A stretch of DNA of 44,821 nucleotides, taken from contig JAJYLN010000019.1 of the NCBI GenBank assembly GCA_021787665.1, forward strand, positions 1 through 44,821, written 5' to 3'. Below, in pieces: positions 24,144 to 33,249 of the stretch. This stretch comes from a bacterium. Its GTDB lineage: Bacteria; JAMCPX01. Made by a program: the position numbers and the translations under genes. Under the pieces are notes generated by a model. That model worked only from the letters and a program-made list of their open reading frames with translations. It did no database searches and was not told the DNA's origin. The stretch's first letter is position 1; each line of letters starts with the position of its first letter.

Positions 24144-25739
24144 ATGAGTTTGAAAGGAACAGTAACAAAGTCCGATGGACGATACTTTGTGTCGATAAAC
24201 CCCGCGAACCTGAAGCCCATAGGGGAGGTCAGGATCATGGAGGAAGCGGAGATAAAGCAAAGGGTCGATTTGGCGGAGAAGGCCTTCCCGGCGTGGTCCG
24301 GCCTGTCCCTCGAGCGCCGCTGCGAGTACCTCAACGGCGTGAAGGATCAGCTCATAAAGGACTATGACGATATAGCCGGGATCATATCGCAGGAGATGGG
24401 CAAGCCGCGCATCGAGGCTTCGCTGGCCGAGCTTATGCTCGTCGTCGATCTTATAGACTATTTTGTGAAGAAGGCAGAAAAGATGCTTGCAGACGAGCCC
24501 ATCCCGCTGCACCTCGCCAAGGGCAAATCGAGCAAGCTCAACTACAGGCCGTACGGCGTCATTTCCATCATATCGCCGTGGAACTACCCCTTTGCAATCC
24601 CCATGAGCGAGATCGTGCTTGCACTGCTTGCAGGGAATACCGTTGTGTTCAAGCCGGCATCTGACGTGATGCTCATAGGCAAAAAGATAGAGGAGCTCTT
24701 CCAGGCAGTCGATCTCCCGGTGGGCGTGTTCAACTTTATAGCTGCACCGGGCAGCGCCGTGGCGAAGAGCATGATAGGTCCGAAGATCCGGAAGGTCATC
24801 TTTACGGGCAGCGTGTCCGTGGGCAAGCAGGTTATGGAGGCCGCATCACGGTATCTCATCCCGGTCGTCCTCGAGCTGGGCGGTAAGGACCCCATGATCG
24901 TATGCAAGGACGCAAATATCGAGCTCGCAGCACGGGGAGCCGTATGGGGCGCCTTTACGAACGCGGGGCAGGTATGCGCCTCCATAGAGCGCGTGTACGT
25001 CATGAAGGAGGTTGCGGACGAGTTCATCGAGAAGGTCGTGGCGAAGACGAAAAAGATACGGGTCGGTCAGGATACCGATTTCAACGTCGACATGGGCCCC
25101 ATGGTCAACGAGGGACAGCTCAAGATCATCGAGGAGCATGTGGCGGACGCGCGGCAGAAGGGAGCGAACATACTCACCGGCGGCGAGCGGCTGAAGGAGT
25201 TGAAGGGCTTTTTCTATCCGCCGACCGTACTTACCAACGTCAACCATTCGATGAAATGCGTATCGGAAGAGACCTTCGGTCCGCTCCTGCCCATCATGGC
25301 AGTCAGCAGCGAGGAGGAGGCCATCAGGCTCGCCAACGACACCGTGTATGGCCTCACGGCTTCCGTCTGGACCAAGGACAGGGAACGGGGCGAGGAGATT
25401 GCGAAACAGATTGATGCAGGCTCCGTCGCCATCAACGAGCACGCCTATACCTACGGGCTGCCGGAGACCCCCTGGGGAGGCATCAAGGACAGCGGCATGG
25501 GCAGGACGCACTCGAAGCTCGGCCTGATGGAGATGGTGGTGCCCTACCATATCAATATCGACCACTGGCCCGACTCCATGACGTGGAGGCCGTGGTTCTA
25601 CCCATACTCGAAGGAGAAGTACGAGCTACTCAAGACCCTGACGTCCGTGTTTGGCACCGGCGCCTACGCAAAGATAAAAAACCTTGCAACTTCCACAAAA
25701 ATGCTGTTAAGTTCTAACACCCGAAAAAAAATATTTTAG
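24144..25739 (+). CDS. NAD(P)-dependent aldehyde dehydrogenase
   Basis: A 531-residue ALDH-superfamily enzyme. It shows SPWNYP with N147, FTGSVSVGK of the cofactor site (220-228), the general base E244 in LELGGKDP, and the nucleophile C278 in NAGQVCAS. All catalytic residues are present. The C-terminal extension after about residue 470 is longer than in short ALDHs and ends with a basic stretch. It lies 18 bases after the MaoC gene in the same operon. An aldehyde product of the pathway is therefore likely, which fits a retro-aldol step better than plain thiolysis. Confidence 0.93.
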   Translation: MSLKGTVTKSDGRYFVSINPANLKPIGEVRIMEEAEIKQRVDLAEKAFPAWSGLSLERRCEYLNGVKDQLIKDYDDIAGIISQEMGKPRIEASLAELMLVVDLIDYFVKKAEKMLADEPIPLHLAKGKSSKLNYRPYGVISIISPWNYPFAIPMSEIVLALLAGNTVVFKPASDVMLIGKKIEELFQAVDLPVGVFNFIAAPGSAVAKSMIGPKIRKVIFTGSVSVGKQVMEAASRYLIPVVLELGGKDPMIVCKDANIELAARGAVWGAFTNAGQVCASIERVYVMKEVADEFIEKVVAKTKKIRVGQDTDFNVDMGPMVNEGQLKIIEEHVADARQKGANILTGGERLKELKGFFYPPTVLTNVNHSMKCVSEETFGPLLPIMAVSSEEEAIRLANDTVYGLTASVWTKDRERGEEIAKQIDAGSVAINEHAYTYGLPETPWGGIKDSGMGRTHSKLGLMEMVVPYHINIDHWPDSMTWRPWFYPYSKEKYELLKTLTSVFGTGAYAKIKNLATSTKMLLSSNTRKKIF

Positions 25740-25748
25740 GAGGTTAGC

Positions 25749-26321
25749 ATGCTGATAGCAGCGACTGGGCTCAGGACCGGGATGATCATCGAGTTCAACA
25801 AGGAGCTTTACAGGGTCCTGAGCGTCAATCATGTGACGCCCGGAAACTGGCGTGGCATGGTCCAGACGAAACTGAAGAACATCAAAACCAACTCCAACAT
25901 GGAGAACAGGTTCAGGCCGGAGGACAAGGTCGAGAAGGTTACGTTCGATGAGAAGGAGATGGAGTACCTCTACAAGGAGGATGTCCACTATGTGTTCATG
26001 GACACGGAGACCTACGAGCAGTTCATTATCGGAGAGGACATCGTCGGAGACGAGATCCAGTACATCGTACCGAATGCGAAGATATCCATATCGTTCTACG
26101 AGGGGAAGCCGATAAGTGTCGAGCTGCCGCTCACGGTCGAGCTGGAGGTCGTCGAGACAGAACCGAACCTGAAGACCGCAACGATCACCAATTCGACGAA
26201 GCCCGCGAAGCTGGAGACCGGTCTTGTCGTACAGGTTCCGCAGTTTGTCGACGTCGGAACGCGGATCAAGGTCGATACGTCCGAGGGTAAGTACATCGAG
26301 CGGGTGCAGACAAAAAAGTAA
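25749..26321 (+). CDS. efp: Elongation factor P
   Basis: EF-P relieves ribosome stalling at polyproline stretches. The 190-residue, three-domain form is standard. The loop that reaches the peptidyl-transferase centre reads TPGNWRGMVQTKLKN, in place of the PGKG type with a modifiable Lys at position 34. N33, W34 and R35 occupy the tip, so beta-lysylation as in E. coli is not expected; Arg rhamnosylation would need R35 to sit at the tip. It starts 9 bases after the ALDH stop with AGGAGG upstream, so it may be cotranscribed with the catabolic operon. Confidence 0.95.
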   Translation: MLIAATGLRTGMIIEFNKELYRVLSVNHVTPGNWRGMVQTKLKNIKTNSNMENRFRPEDKVEKVTFDEKEMEYLYKEDVHYVFMDTETYEQFIIGEDIVGDEIQYIVPNAKISISFYEGKPISVELPLTVELEVVETEPNLKTATITNSTKPAKLETGLVVQVPQFVDVGTRIKVDTSEGKYIERVQTKK

Positions 26322-26362
26322 GTCGCCATGGCTTCCTCCCTTCCGCGACAGGAGGATGGGAA

Positions 26363-26464
26363 ATGAACGAGATACGAGGCACGGGTTTCCGGGGTAACAA
26401 AAAGACCGTAATCGGTGCCGACTATCTGTACGGTGCTCTCGTTACCGTCTATCCTGTGCCTTGA
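26363..26464 (+). CDS. Possible 33-residue small protein
   Basis: A short frame (MNEIRGTGFRGNKKTVIGAD and 13 more residues ending YPVP) with a good GGAGG 7 bases before the ATG, located just after efp. It overlaps the 3' end of the convergent SDR gene by 23 bases. I recognise no homologue; the ribosome binding site is the only support. Confidence 0.3.
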   Translation: MNEIRGTGFRGNKKTVIGADYLYGALVTVYPVP

Positions 26465-27269
26465 GCCTTTTTTCGAGGTTCTTTGCGCCAGATTTCTTCA
26501 GGGTGGGCCAGAGCAGGGGCATGACCCATGGCCACATCAGGGCGAGGCGTGCAATAATGCCCTGGGAGTGCGGCACATAGACCTCTACCTTGTTTTTGAG
26601 TATGGCTTTTTTTACAGCCTGCGCCACGGCTTCTGCTGTCTGGGGCTTGTCCAGGAAGGACATCGGCGATCCCCCGTGGGTCGCCTCGTAGTGCAACTGC
26701 GGCGTATCAACGGAGTCCGGGAGGAGCGTCGAGATACCGACCCCGGTATCGATGAGCTCGAGCCTTACGGCGAGGTCGAACCCCCGGATAGCGAACTTCG
26801 TCGCCGAGTAAATCGCTGAGCCGGGCTCGGGCACAACGCCAGCCAGGGACGCCGTGTTGACAATATGCCCGAAGCCCTGTTTCTTCATGAGGGGGACCAC
26901 TTCTTTTGTCCCGTAGATAATACCGTACAGGTTGATGTGTATCTGTCTGTCCACGTCTTTATAGTCGATCACATCGATGTCGTTCGGGAGGATGATGCCC
27001 GCGTTGTTGTGCAGCACATCTATCCTGCCGTGCTTTTGCACGGCCTTCGCAATAAGATCCTTCACTGCTTCGAGCTTCGTGACGTCCGTCGGCACCGCCG
27101 TGGCATCGACACCCTTTGCTCTGAGTTCTTTCTCAAAGCTCATAATGCCCTGTTCATTGATGTCCGCAAGGACGACCTTTGCGCCTTCGCTCACGAACAT
27201 CTGAACAACGGCCTTACCTATACCACTCGCAGCACCGGTAACCACCGCGACCTTGTCTTTGAATTGCAT
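26442..27269 (-). CDS. SDR-family oxidoreductase
   Basis: A 275-residue classical SDR. GGGAGGAG precedes the ATG at 27269; the frame extends further upstream without a better start. It has TGAASGIG at 11-18, NNAG at 88-91, and catalytic S141, Y154 and K158 (YSATK). A hydrophobic C-terminal stretch (LMWPWVMPLLWPTL, about 250-263) suggests membrane association, as in other SDRs acting on lipids or retinol-like substrates. The substrate is unknown. It is transcribed opposite to the neighbouring efp and amidase genes. Confidence 0.88.
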   Translation of the reverse strand: MQFKDKVAVVTGAASGIGKAVVQMFVSEGAKVVLADINEQGIMSFEKELRAKGVDATAVPTDVTKLEAVKDLIAKAVQKHGRIDVLHNNAGIILPNDIDVIDYKDVDRQIHINLYGIIYGTKEVVPLMKKQGFGHIVNTASLAGVVPEPGSAIYSATKFAIRGFDLAVRLELIDTGVGISTLLPDSVDTPQLHYEATHGGSPMSFLDKPQTAEAVAQAVKKAILKNKVEVYVPHSQGIIARLALMWPWVMPLLWPTLKKSGAKNLEKRLKAQDRR

Positions 27270-27413
27270 GGTATCTCCTCCCGGGAAATTTTTCGGAACT
27301 ATAGCATGGCGCGGTTGCGGGGTCAACGCGTACCTCACGGCCCGGCACGACAACTATCGCTTTATAAATCGCAAGAAATGGTATATAGAAGAAGGAGAAG
27401 ATAGTCATTTACC

Positions 27414-29135
27414 ATGATCAGTACAGTACTTGTATACCTTGCCGTTGCAGCACCGCAGAGGGTGCGCACCGACCCGCTGTCTGTGTACACCAAAGCGGTG
27501 AAGAGCTACTATGCGATCAACGCGAGTCCACGGAGGCAGCAGTACAGGAGCAATTGGCTCGACGTCATCGATCAGTTCACGTTGATCTATAAAAAATATC
27601 CATCCTCGAAATATGCCCCGGAGGCGCTGTTCAACATAGGGAACCTGTACAACAAGCTCTACACGCTGTCGTTCCTGCCCTCGGATCTGGACCACTCTAT
27701 ACAGGCGTTCGATCTGCTCCGGCAGCACTATGAGAAGAGCAAGCTGGCGGACGACGCCCTTTTCAAGATCGCCGAGATCTACAGGACAGAGAAGGGCGAT
27801 GTAAAGACGGCTATCGCCTACTATGAGCGCGTATTGAAGGACTATCCATCCAGCGACTCTGCACCGATGGCAAAAGTATGGGTCACTAAACTGGGAGGAA
27901 CAATCGCCGTGAAGAAGATACCGGTGACACCGGCGACGTGTGCCTTCCAGGGTATCAGGGTATGGTCTGCTGGCGATTATACCCGCATCGTGATAAGCGT
28001 ATCGAACGACGTCGTCTATTCGGGTCATTTGTTGAAGCAGGAAGTGGGCGATAGGGCCGGGAAGCGGGTCTATGTTGATCTCGATGGCACTGAGCTTACC
28101 TGCAATACCCCGCCGGTTATGGTAAAGGACGGGATCGTCGAGGAGGTCAGGACCGGGCAGTTCAACAGCGATACGGTACGGGTCGTCATGGATGTCGGCA
28201 ATATAGACGATTATTCCATCTTTAATCTGGAGGACCCTTTCAGGATCATCGTCGATGTCAAGGGTAAATCAGCCCACGGGCAGGCCGGGGCCGGTTCCCA
28301 CGGCGGACAGGAGGGACAAGCGATTACCGGTACCCGGGGCCTTGCCGGGCCCGAGCCGGCCGGACTCACCATAGCGAAGATAATACAGAATTACGAAGGT
28401 ATCAATCAGCAGGCGCCGTCTCTGCCCATACCGATACACCGTGTCCGTGGGTTGTCCATAAGAAAGGTTGTCATAGACCCGGGGCACGGGGGCAAGGACC
28501 CCGGTGCGATAGGCCCGAACGGTGTGATGGAAAAGAACATCACGCTCCGTATCGGCAGGATGCTCGCGGAGAAGCTCAGGGCGATGGGCCTGCAGGTCAT
28601 CATGACGAGGGATAGCGATACCTTTATACCCCTCGAGGAGCGGACTGCCATCGCAAATATGAGCAACGCAGATCTCTTCATCTCTATCCACGCAAACGCG
28701 AGCAGGAGCAGAAAGACGAAGGGCATAACGACGTACTATCTCAGTCCGACGAGGGACAGGGCATCGATGCTCGTTGCTGCGAGAGAGAATGCCACCTCGG
28801 CAAAGAAGCTGAGCGATCTCCAGCTCATACTCGAAGATCTCATGAAGACGGCGAAGATAAACGAGTCTGCGACATTCGCCGCCGACATCCAGAACAGCAT
28901 GGTCTACGACCTGAGAGCGGACCGTTATGGGACACCGGATCTCGGTGTAAGGAGCGCGCCGTTTTTTGTGCTGATGCACGCAAACATGCCGAGCATACTC
29001 GTTGAGACCTCGTTCATAACCAATCCGCACGAGCAGAAGCTGCTCCTGGAAAAGAATTACGATCGTGCTATCGTGGACGGTATCGTGAAGGGCATCGTTC
29101 GGTACGGCTCGAACGTGAGGATGGCCGAGCAGTAG
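27414..29135 (+). CDS. N-acetylmuramoyl-L-alanine amidase, TPR-AMIN-Amidase_3
   Basis: A 573-residue cell-wall hydrolase of the AmiC type. Domains in order are a short hydrophobic N-terminus, TPR/Tol-Pal-like repeats (about 45-155, with YPSSKYAPEALFNIGNLY and DYPSSDSAPMA), an AMIN domain (about 175-285), a low-complexity Gly/Ala linker (285-320), and the zinc amidase domain. Zinc ligands are visible as H358 (DPGHGG), E373 (VMEKN) and H426 (SIHAN), with catalytic E531 (VETSFITN). The AMIN domain targets it to septal peptidoglycan. TPR repeats fused before AMIN are less common than plain AmiC. The signal peptide is weak. Confidence 0.93.
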   Translation: MISTVLVYLAVAAPQRVRTDPLSVYTKAVKSYYAINASPRRQQYRSNWLDVIDQFTLIYKKYPSSKYAPEALFNIGNLYNKLYTLSFLPSDLDHSIQAFDLLRQHYEKSKLADDALFKIAEIYRTEKGDVKTAIAYYERVLKDYPSSDSAPMAKVWVTKLGGTIAVKKIPVTPATCAFQGIRVWSAGDYTRIVISVSNDVVYSGHLLKQEVGDRAGKRVYVDLDGTELTCNTPPVMVKDGIVEEVRTGQFNSDTVRVVMDVGNIDDYSIFNLEDPFRIIVDVKGKSAHGQAGAGSHGGQEGQAITGTRGLAGPEPAGLTIAKIIQNYEGINQQAPSLPIPIHRVRGLSIRKVVIDPGHGGKDPGAIGPNGVMEKNITLRIGRMLAEKLRAMGLQVIMTRDSDTFIPLEERTAIANMSNADLFISIHANASRSRKTKGITTYYLSPTRDRASMLVAARENATSAKKLSDLQLILEDLMKTAKINESATFAADIQNSMVYDLRADRYGTPDLGVRSAPFFVLMHANMPSILVETSFITNPHEQKLLLEKNYDRAIVDGIVKGIVRYGSNVRMAEQ

Positions 29136-29146
29136 GGTGGGCCTGC

Positions 29147-30265
29147 CTACGTTTTCTTCGGTGCCACGTTGAACCTGAAATGGACCACGTCGCCTTCCTG
29201 GACAACGTAGTCCTTGCCCTCTATACGCAGGAGCCCCTGGTCCCGTGCAGCAGCCTCGGAGCCTGCCCGTATATAGTCGTCGTAGGAGATGATCTCTGCC
29301 TTGATGAAGCCCTGCTCGAAATCGGAATGGATCCTGCCAGCTGCCTGGGGCGCCTTTGTCCCCTTGACCACGGTCCAGGCGTGCGCCTCCTTTGGCCCGG
29401 AAGTAAAAAAGGTCAGGAGGTCGAGCAGCCGGTAGCCCTTCTCTATCATCTTGTCGAGCCCGGAGCGCTCTATCCCGAGCTCTTTCAAGTACTCCGCGCG
29501 CTCCTTTGCATCGAGTTCAGCGAGTTCTGCCTCCAGCTTTCCGGATATCACCACGATGCCTGCACCCTCCTTCGAGGCCTCTGCCCCGACTTGCTCCAGG
29601 TAGGCCGCTTCCTTTCCGGTTTCTGCGGGCTTCTCCTCGCTCATGTTGGCTACATACATGGTAGGTTTCGAAGTCAGCAGGTTTAACTCCCTGAGTACGA
29701 GGTCCTCTTCCGGACCCCTGCGGATGCTGATAGCCTTTTCTCCGCCGGACAGATGCAGGGACAGCCTCTTCAGGAAGTCAGCCTCTTCCATGAGCTTTTT
29801 GCTGCCCCCCTTCGCTGCCTTCGCTGTCCGGTCCAGTCTCTTCTCGACGACCTCCAGGTCCGCAAGTAAGAGCTCTGTGTTTATGATACCGATGTCCCTC
29901 GCCGGATCGGTGTCGCCCTCGACGTGCACGACGTCCCGGTTCACGAAGCACCGGACAACGCAGGCTATCGCATCGACCTCCCGTATATGGCTCAGGAACT
30001 TGTTCCCGAGCCCCTCTCCCTTCGATGCACCCCTGACCAGCCCGGCGATGTCGACGAACCTGAGAGTGGTGTAGATCTCCTTCTCTGACTTGTCCATGCC
30101 TGCAAGTGTCCGGATACGCTTGTCCGGCACGTCTACGATGCCGACGTTGGGCTCAATCGTTGTAAACGGGTAATTCTCAGCCGACACCTTCGATGCAGTA
30201 AGAGCGTTGAATATGGTCGACTTTCCAACGTTGGGCAGTCCTACGATGCCGCAGCTAAATCCCAT
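29147..30265 (-). CDS. ychF: Redox-regulated ATPase YchF (OBG family)
   Basis: YchF is a ribosome-associated ATPase of the OBG family. The 372-residue length is typical. G1 is GLPNVGKST at 9-17, G3 is DIAGLVRGASKGEGLGNKFL, and the G4 position has NMSEE instead of NKxD, the feature that gives YchF its ATP preference. The C-terminal TGS domain ends KDYVVQEGDVVHFRFNV. It is convergent with the amidase gene, with 11 bases between the stops. Confidence 0.96.
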   Translation of the reverse strand: MGFSCGIVGLPNVGKSTIFNALTASKVSAENYPFTTIEPNVGIVDVPDKRIRTLAGMDKSEKEIYTTLRFVDIAGLVRGASKGEGLGNKFLSHIREVDAIACVVRCFVNRDVVHVEGDTDPARDIGIINTELLLADLEVVEKRLDRTAKAAKGGSKKLMEEADFLKRLSLHLSGGEKAISIRRGPEEDLVLRELNLLTSKPTMYVANMSEEKPAETGKEAAYLEQVGAEASKEGAGIVVISGKLEAELAELDAKERAEYLKELGIERSGLDKMIEKGYRLLDLLTFFTSGPKEAHAWTVVKGTKAPQAAGRIHSDFEQGFIKAEIISYDDYIRAGSEAAARDQGLLRIEGKDYVVQEGDVVHFRFNVAPKKT

Positions 30266-30322
30266 GGCCTACCTTTCGTAGATTAACCAAACACATTTGT
30301 CAAACGTGTAGGCCCCCCGGGG

Positions 30323-33082
30323 CTAGGGCAGAGGCCCTTCGGTTACTTCAACCAGCGCACGCAGTCGGAGCCACGTAGCGAATGCCTCCCTAATTTCTTT
30401 CCGAGAGAGCTTCAGGTACACATGAGCTGCCCGAATCGGCTCATCCAGGGGGATGCCTTCGATGGACCGTGCGAGCAGCCCGTCCGCAATACTGTCCTCG
30501 CTCGATTCCGAAAGCGGGATCGAGCGCATCTCCTGTGCCTTCGCCTGTTTCAATTCGGCTGCCGTCACTTCCGAATCTTTCATCTGTTTCAGATCGCGTA
30601 AAAGTATAGTACGAGCCAGCGCGACCTTGTCCGGGTCACAGCCGTAGGTGACCTCGTACGTCCCCCGCGTCTTCGAGAACGTGAAGCTTGAGCCGATGTA
30701 ATAGACTATCCCGTTGTTTTCCCTGAGGTCTCGGTATAATCTCGTTGCATAGAATGCACCGCCAAGGATATGGTTGCCCAGTTCCAGCGGGTAATGGTCC
30801 GGGTTCAGCCGGGTGAGACCCAGGGTTTCTGCAAGAATGACCCGGTCCTGTACCCTGCTCGTGTCCGGTACGGTAGCAATTGAGGGCTTATTCGGCGGCA
30901 CGGGAGGCAGGTTGGTGACGGGCTTTGCGCCAGTCGCTTTCCATCCTCCGAAATAACGTCCAATCACCGCCTTCGCCGCTTCCGGTGAGACGTTGCCGAT
31001 CACGACGATTGTGGTCATGTCCGGTCGGAAAACGTCATGGTAATACCGTTTGACATCCTGAAGGGTAATGGAATCCACGGTCCGTGGTGTCGCTTGCCGC
31101 AACACAGGATCGTCTTTCGGATACAGGGCAGCTTGAAGGGTGCGCGTCGTCAGATAATCCGGGCTCTCGATCTCGCCTGCGACCGCGCCTGCGGTCTGCC
31201 TGCGTATTATCGCAAAGGCCTTGGCCGGGAGCGCAGGGTGGAGCTCGTTGTCCGCAAGAAGCCGTACACCCGTGTCGAAATTACCCGAAAGAACCCGTAG
31301 CGAAAAAACTGTGCCTGCAGATTCCCTTGCTCCGATGTCGTCAAGAGCCATCAGAAACTCGACACGGTTCAGGGTCGTCGTGCCAAACTGAAACAACTGA
31401 TTGAGGATCCGGTCGATGCCGTCTTTGCCTTTCGGCTGTTCGAGCAGAGGATTATTTATTATGCCGCCGAGGACAGTGACCGTATTGCTCACGGGCTCCG
31501 GTTGAACGATCAACCGCAGGCCGTTCGGCAGTACCGATACGAACGGCTTGATGGTGGAGCGTGGGACAAGGAGCCGTTCTACAGCGCTCCGTGCCCACCG
31601 GGGCACGGCGACCTGCCTGGTTTTCTTCGGTGCAAATGACTCTGCGCCGCCGAAGCCACGGGAGGCAATAGGCTTCCCGGAGGATGCCGGGGTCAGTATC
31701 CCGACGACGGCATCCTCCGGGCGCAGATAACTTTTCGCTACACGGTCGACGTCCGCAGCAGTCACCTTTTCTATCATCCGTAGGTCATCGTTGGGAGAGT
31801 TCCTCCTCTCGACGGCAACCGCCTGTGACCACGCCTGCGCGAGGCCGGCGACAGAATTTCCTTCAAACTGCTGGTCGGTGATCTCATGCTTTTTCGCGGC
31901 CTCAACAAGGTCTGCAGGGATGCCGGCCTTGATCTCCCCGTTCAGTATGTTCCTGAGCTCGCCGGCAAGCTTCTCCGGAGCGTTTCCCCGGGGAAATGCA
32001 GCGAATGCAAAACCGAGTCCGGACCTTGGCAAAGGATCGTACTCGAATCCTGTAAACAACGCTTTCCCTTTCACGACCAGCGCGTACAAGTTCCCGCGCT
32101 CGTTGTTCAGCGCGTCCGATAGTATCTGTGAAGCGGCATAGTCGAGACTGTCGGTACCCGGCATTCTGTGGGCAATCATAACAAGGCCATACGGAAGGTC
32201 CGTTGCCATCCGGATGGTCCCCGGCTTTACGTTTTTGAAATCGAATAGCGGGCGCGGGGGTAGTCTCCCCGCAGGGATATCTCCGAATAATCTTCTGACC
32301 TCTCCGAGGGCTATCCGCGGCTCGATGTCCCCGACTATGACGAGGATAGCGTTATTGGGCACGTACCATGTCTTATGAAAATTACGGAGCATCTTCGCCG
32401 GGGTAGCATTGAATGAAGGCCGGGTGCCCAGGGCATCGTGTGCGTAGGGGGTGCCGGCAAACAGCACCGAAAGGAGCGTTTTGTAAAAGACGTATTCCGG
32501 ACTTGAGAGGTCCTGTGCCACTTCCTGCTCTATTGCACCGCGCTCTTTGCCCCAGAGGCCTTTTGTGCAGCGTATCGCCTTCATCCGGATCGACTCTATA
32601 TGCAGTGCGACGTTCAGATCGCCTGCGGGAATGGTGAAAAAAAACTGGGTGACCATCTGTTGCGTGTCCGCATTGAAGTTGCCGCCCATCGCAGCCACGA
32701 TGTCTGCAAGCTGATCCGCGGACAACTCCGGGCTTCCGCGGAACATCATGTGCTCAAGGGCGTGTGCCGTACCGGGAAACCCCTGTGGTGCTTCGTCTGA
32801 TCCGACCAGATAGTTCAGCTCGGTGGTCACGACGGGGGCGAGAGGGTCCTTGACTATGACCACCCTGAGCCCGTTCCGCAGCTGCGCGCGCAGCACCGGC
32901 ATGCGGTACGATGCCGGCTTCTGCCGGCTGCTGGGATAAGCCGGCCCGCATAGCGCCACGATTACAGCCATGAGGATGGCCGAGAAGAATAGGGATCGAA
33001 TAGCGTAGCGGGCAGCCCTTTCCCCCCTGCAGCGGTAAAGCGCCGTCTTACCCCTGCCCCGCGGTTGTTCTTTTATTGTCAT
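30323..33082 (-). CDS. M16-family zinc metallopeptidase, two tandem domains
   Basis: A 919-residue protein with two M16 (pitrilysin-type) halves. The start at 33082 follows GGACAGGAGG; the frame is open 25 codons further. A basic N-terminus and a hydrophobic segment (about 30-48) suggest export to the periplasm. The first half has the inverted zinc motif H107-A-L-E110-H111 and the downstream Glu in ERGAIEQE near 185. The second half lacks HxxEH but keeps the RLYRDLRENNGIVYYIGSSF segment that completes the active site. One active and one inactive half is the normal arrangement. It probably degrades peptides in the periplasm or acts in protein quality control. Confidence 0.93.
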   Translation of the reverse strand: MTIKEQPRGRGKTALYRCRGERAARYAIRSLFFSAILMAVIVALCGPAYPSSRQKPASYRMPVLRAQLRNGLRVVIVKDPLAPVVTTELNYLVGSDEAPQGFPGTAHALEHMMFRGSPELSADQLADIVAAMGGNFNADTQQMVTQFFFTIPAGDLNVALHIESIRMKAIRCTKGLWGKERGAIEQEVAQDLSSPEYVFYKTLLSVLFAGTPYAHDALGTRPSFNATPAKMLRNFHKTWYVPNNAILVIVGDIEPRIALGEVRRLFGDIPAGRLPPRPLFDFKNVKPGTIRMATDLPYGLVMIAHRMPGTDSLDYAASQILSDALNNERGNLYALVVKGKALFTGFEYDPLPRSGLGFAFAAFPRGNAPEKLAGELRNILNGEIKAGIPADLVEAAKKHEITDQQFEGNSVAGLAQAWSQAVAVERRNSPNDDLRMIEKVTAADVDRVAKSYLRPEDAVVGILTPASSGKPIASRGFGGAESFAPKKTRQVAVPRWARSAVERLLVPRSTIKPFVSVLPNGLRLIVQPEPVSNTVTVLGGIINNPLLEQPKGKDGIDRILNQLFQFGTTTLNRVEFLMALDDIGARESAGTVFSLRVLSGNFDTGVRLLADNELHPALPAKAFAIIRRQTAGAVAGEIESPDYLTTRTLQAALYPKDDPVLRQATPRTVDSITLQDVKRYYHDVFRPDMTTIVVIGNVSPEAAKAVIGRYFGGWKATGAKPVTNLPPVPPNKPSIATVPDTSRVQDRVILAETLGLTRLNPDHYPLELGNHILGGAFYATRLYRDLRENNGIVYYIGSSFTFSKTRGTYEVTYGCDPDKVALARTILLRDLKQMKDSEVTAAELKQAKAQEMRSIPLSESSEDSIADGLLARSIEGIPLDEPIRAAHVYLKLSRKEIREAFATWLRLRALVEVTEGPLP

Positions 33083-33249
33083 GTTTCCTCCTGTCCCCTT
33101 ATGCCTGTAGTAAACATGAGACTTATGAAAAGATAATAAGGATGCCGGGGAGATCAAGATGACTTACCTTGGTGCCGGCCCCTATTCGGCCGCAAAATCA
33201 CCCGTCCTGACCCTGCCTTAGGGAGGAGGAAACGGAGTGCCCAAACAAT

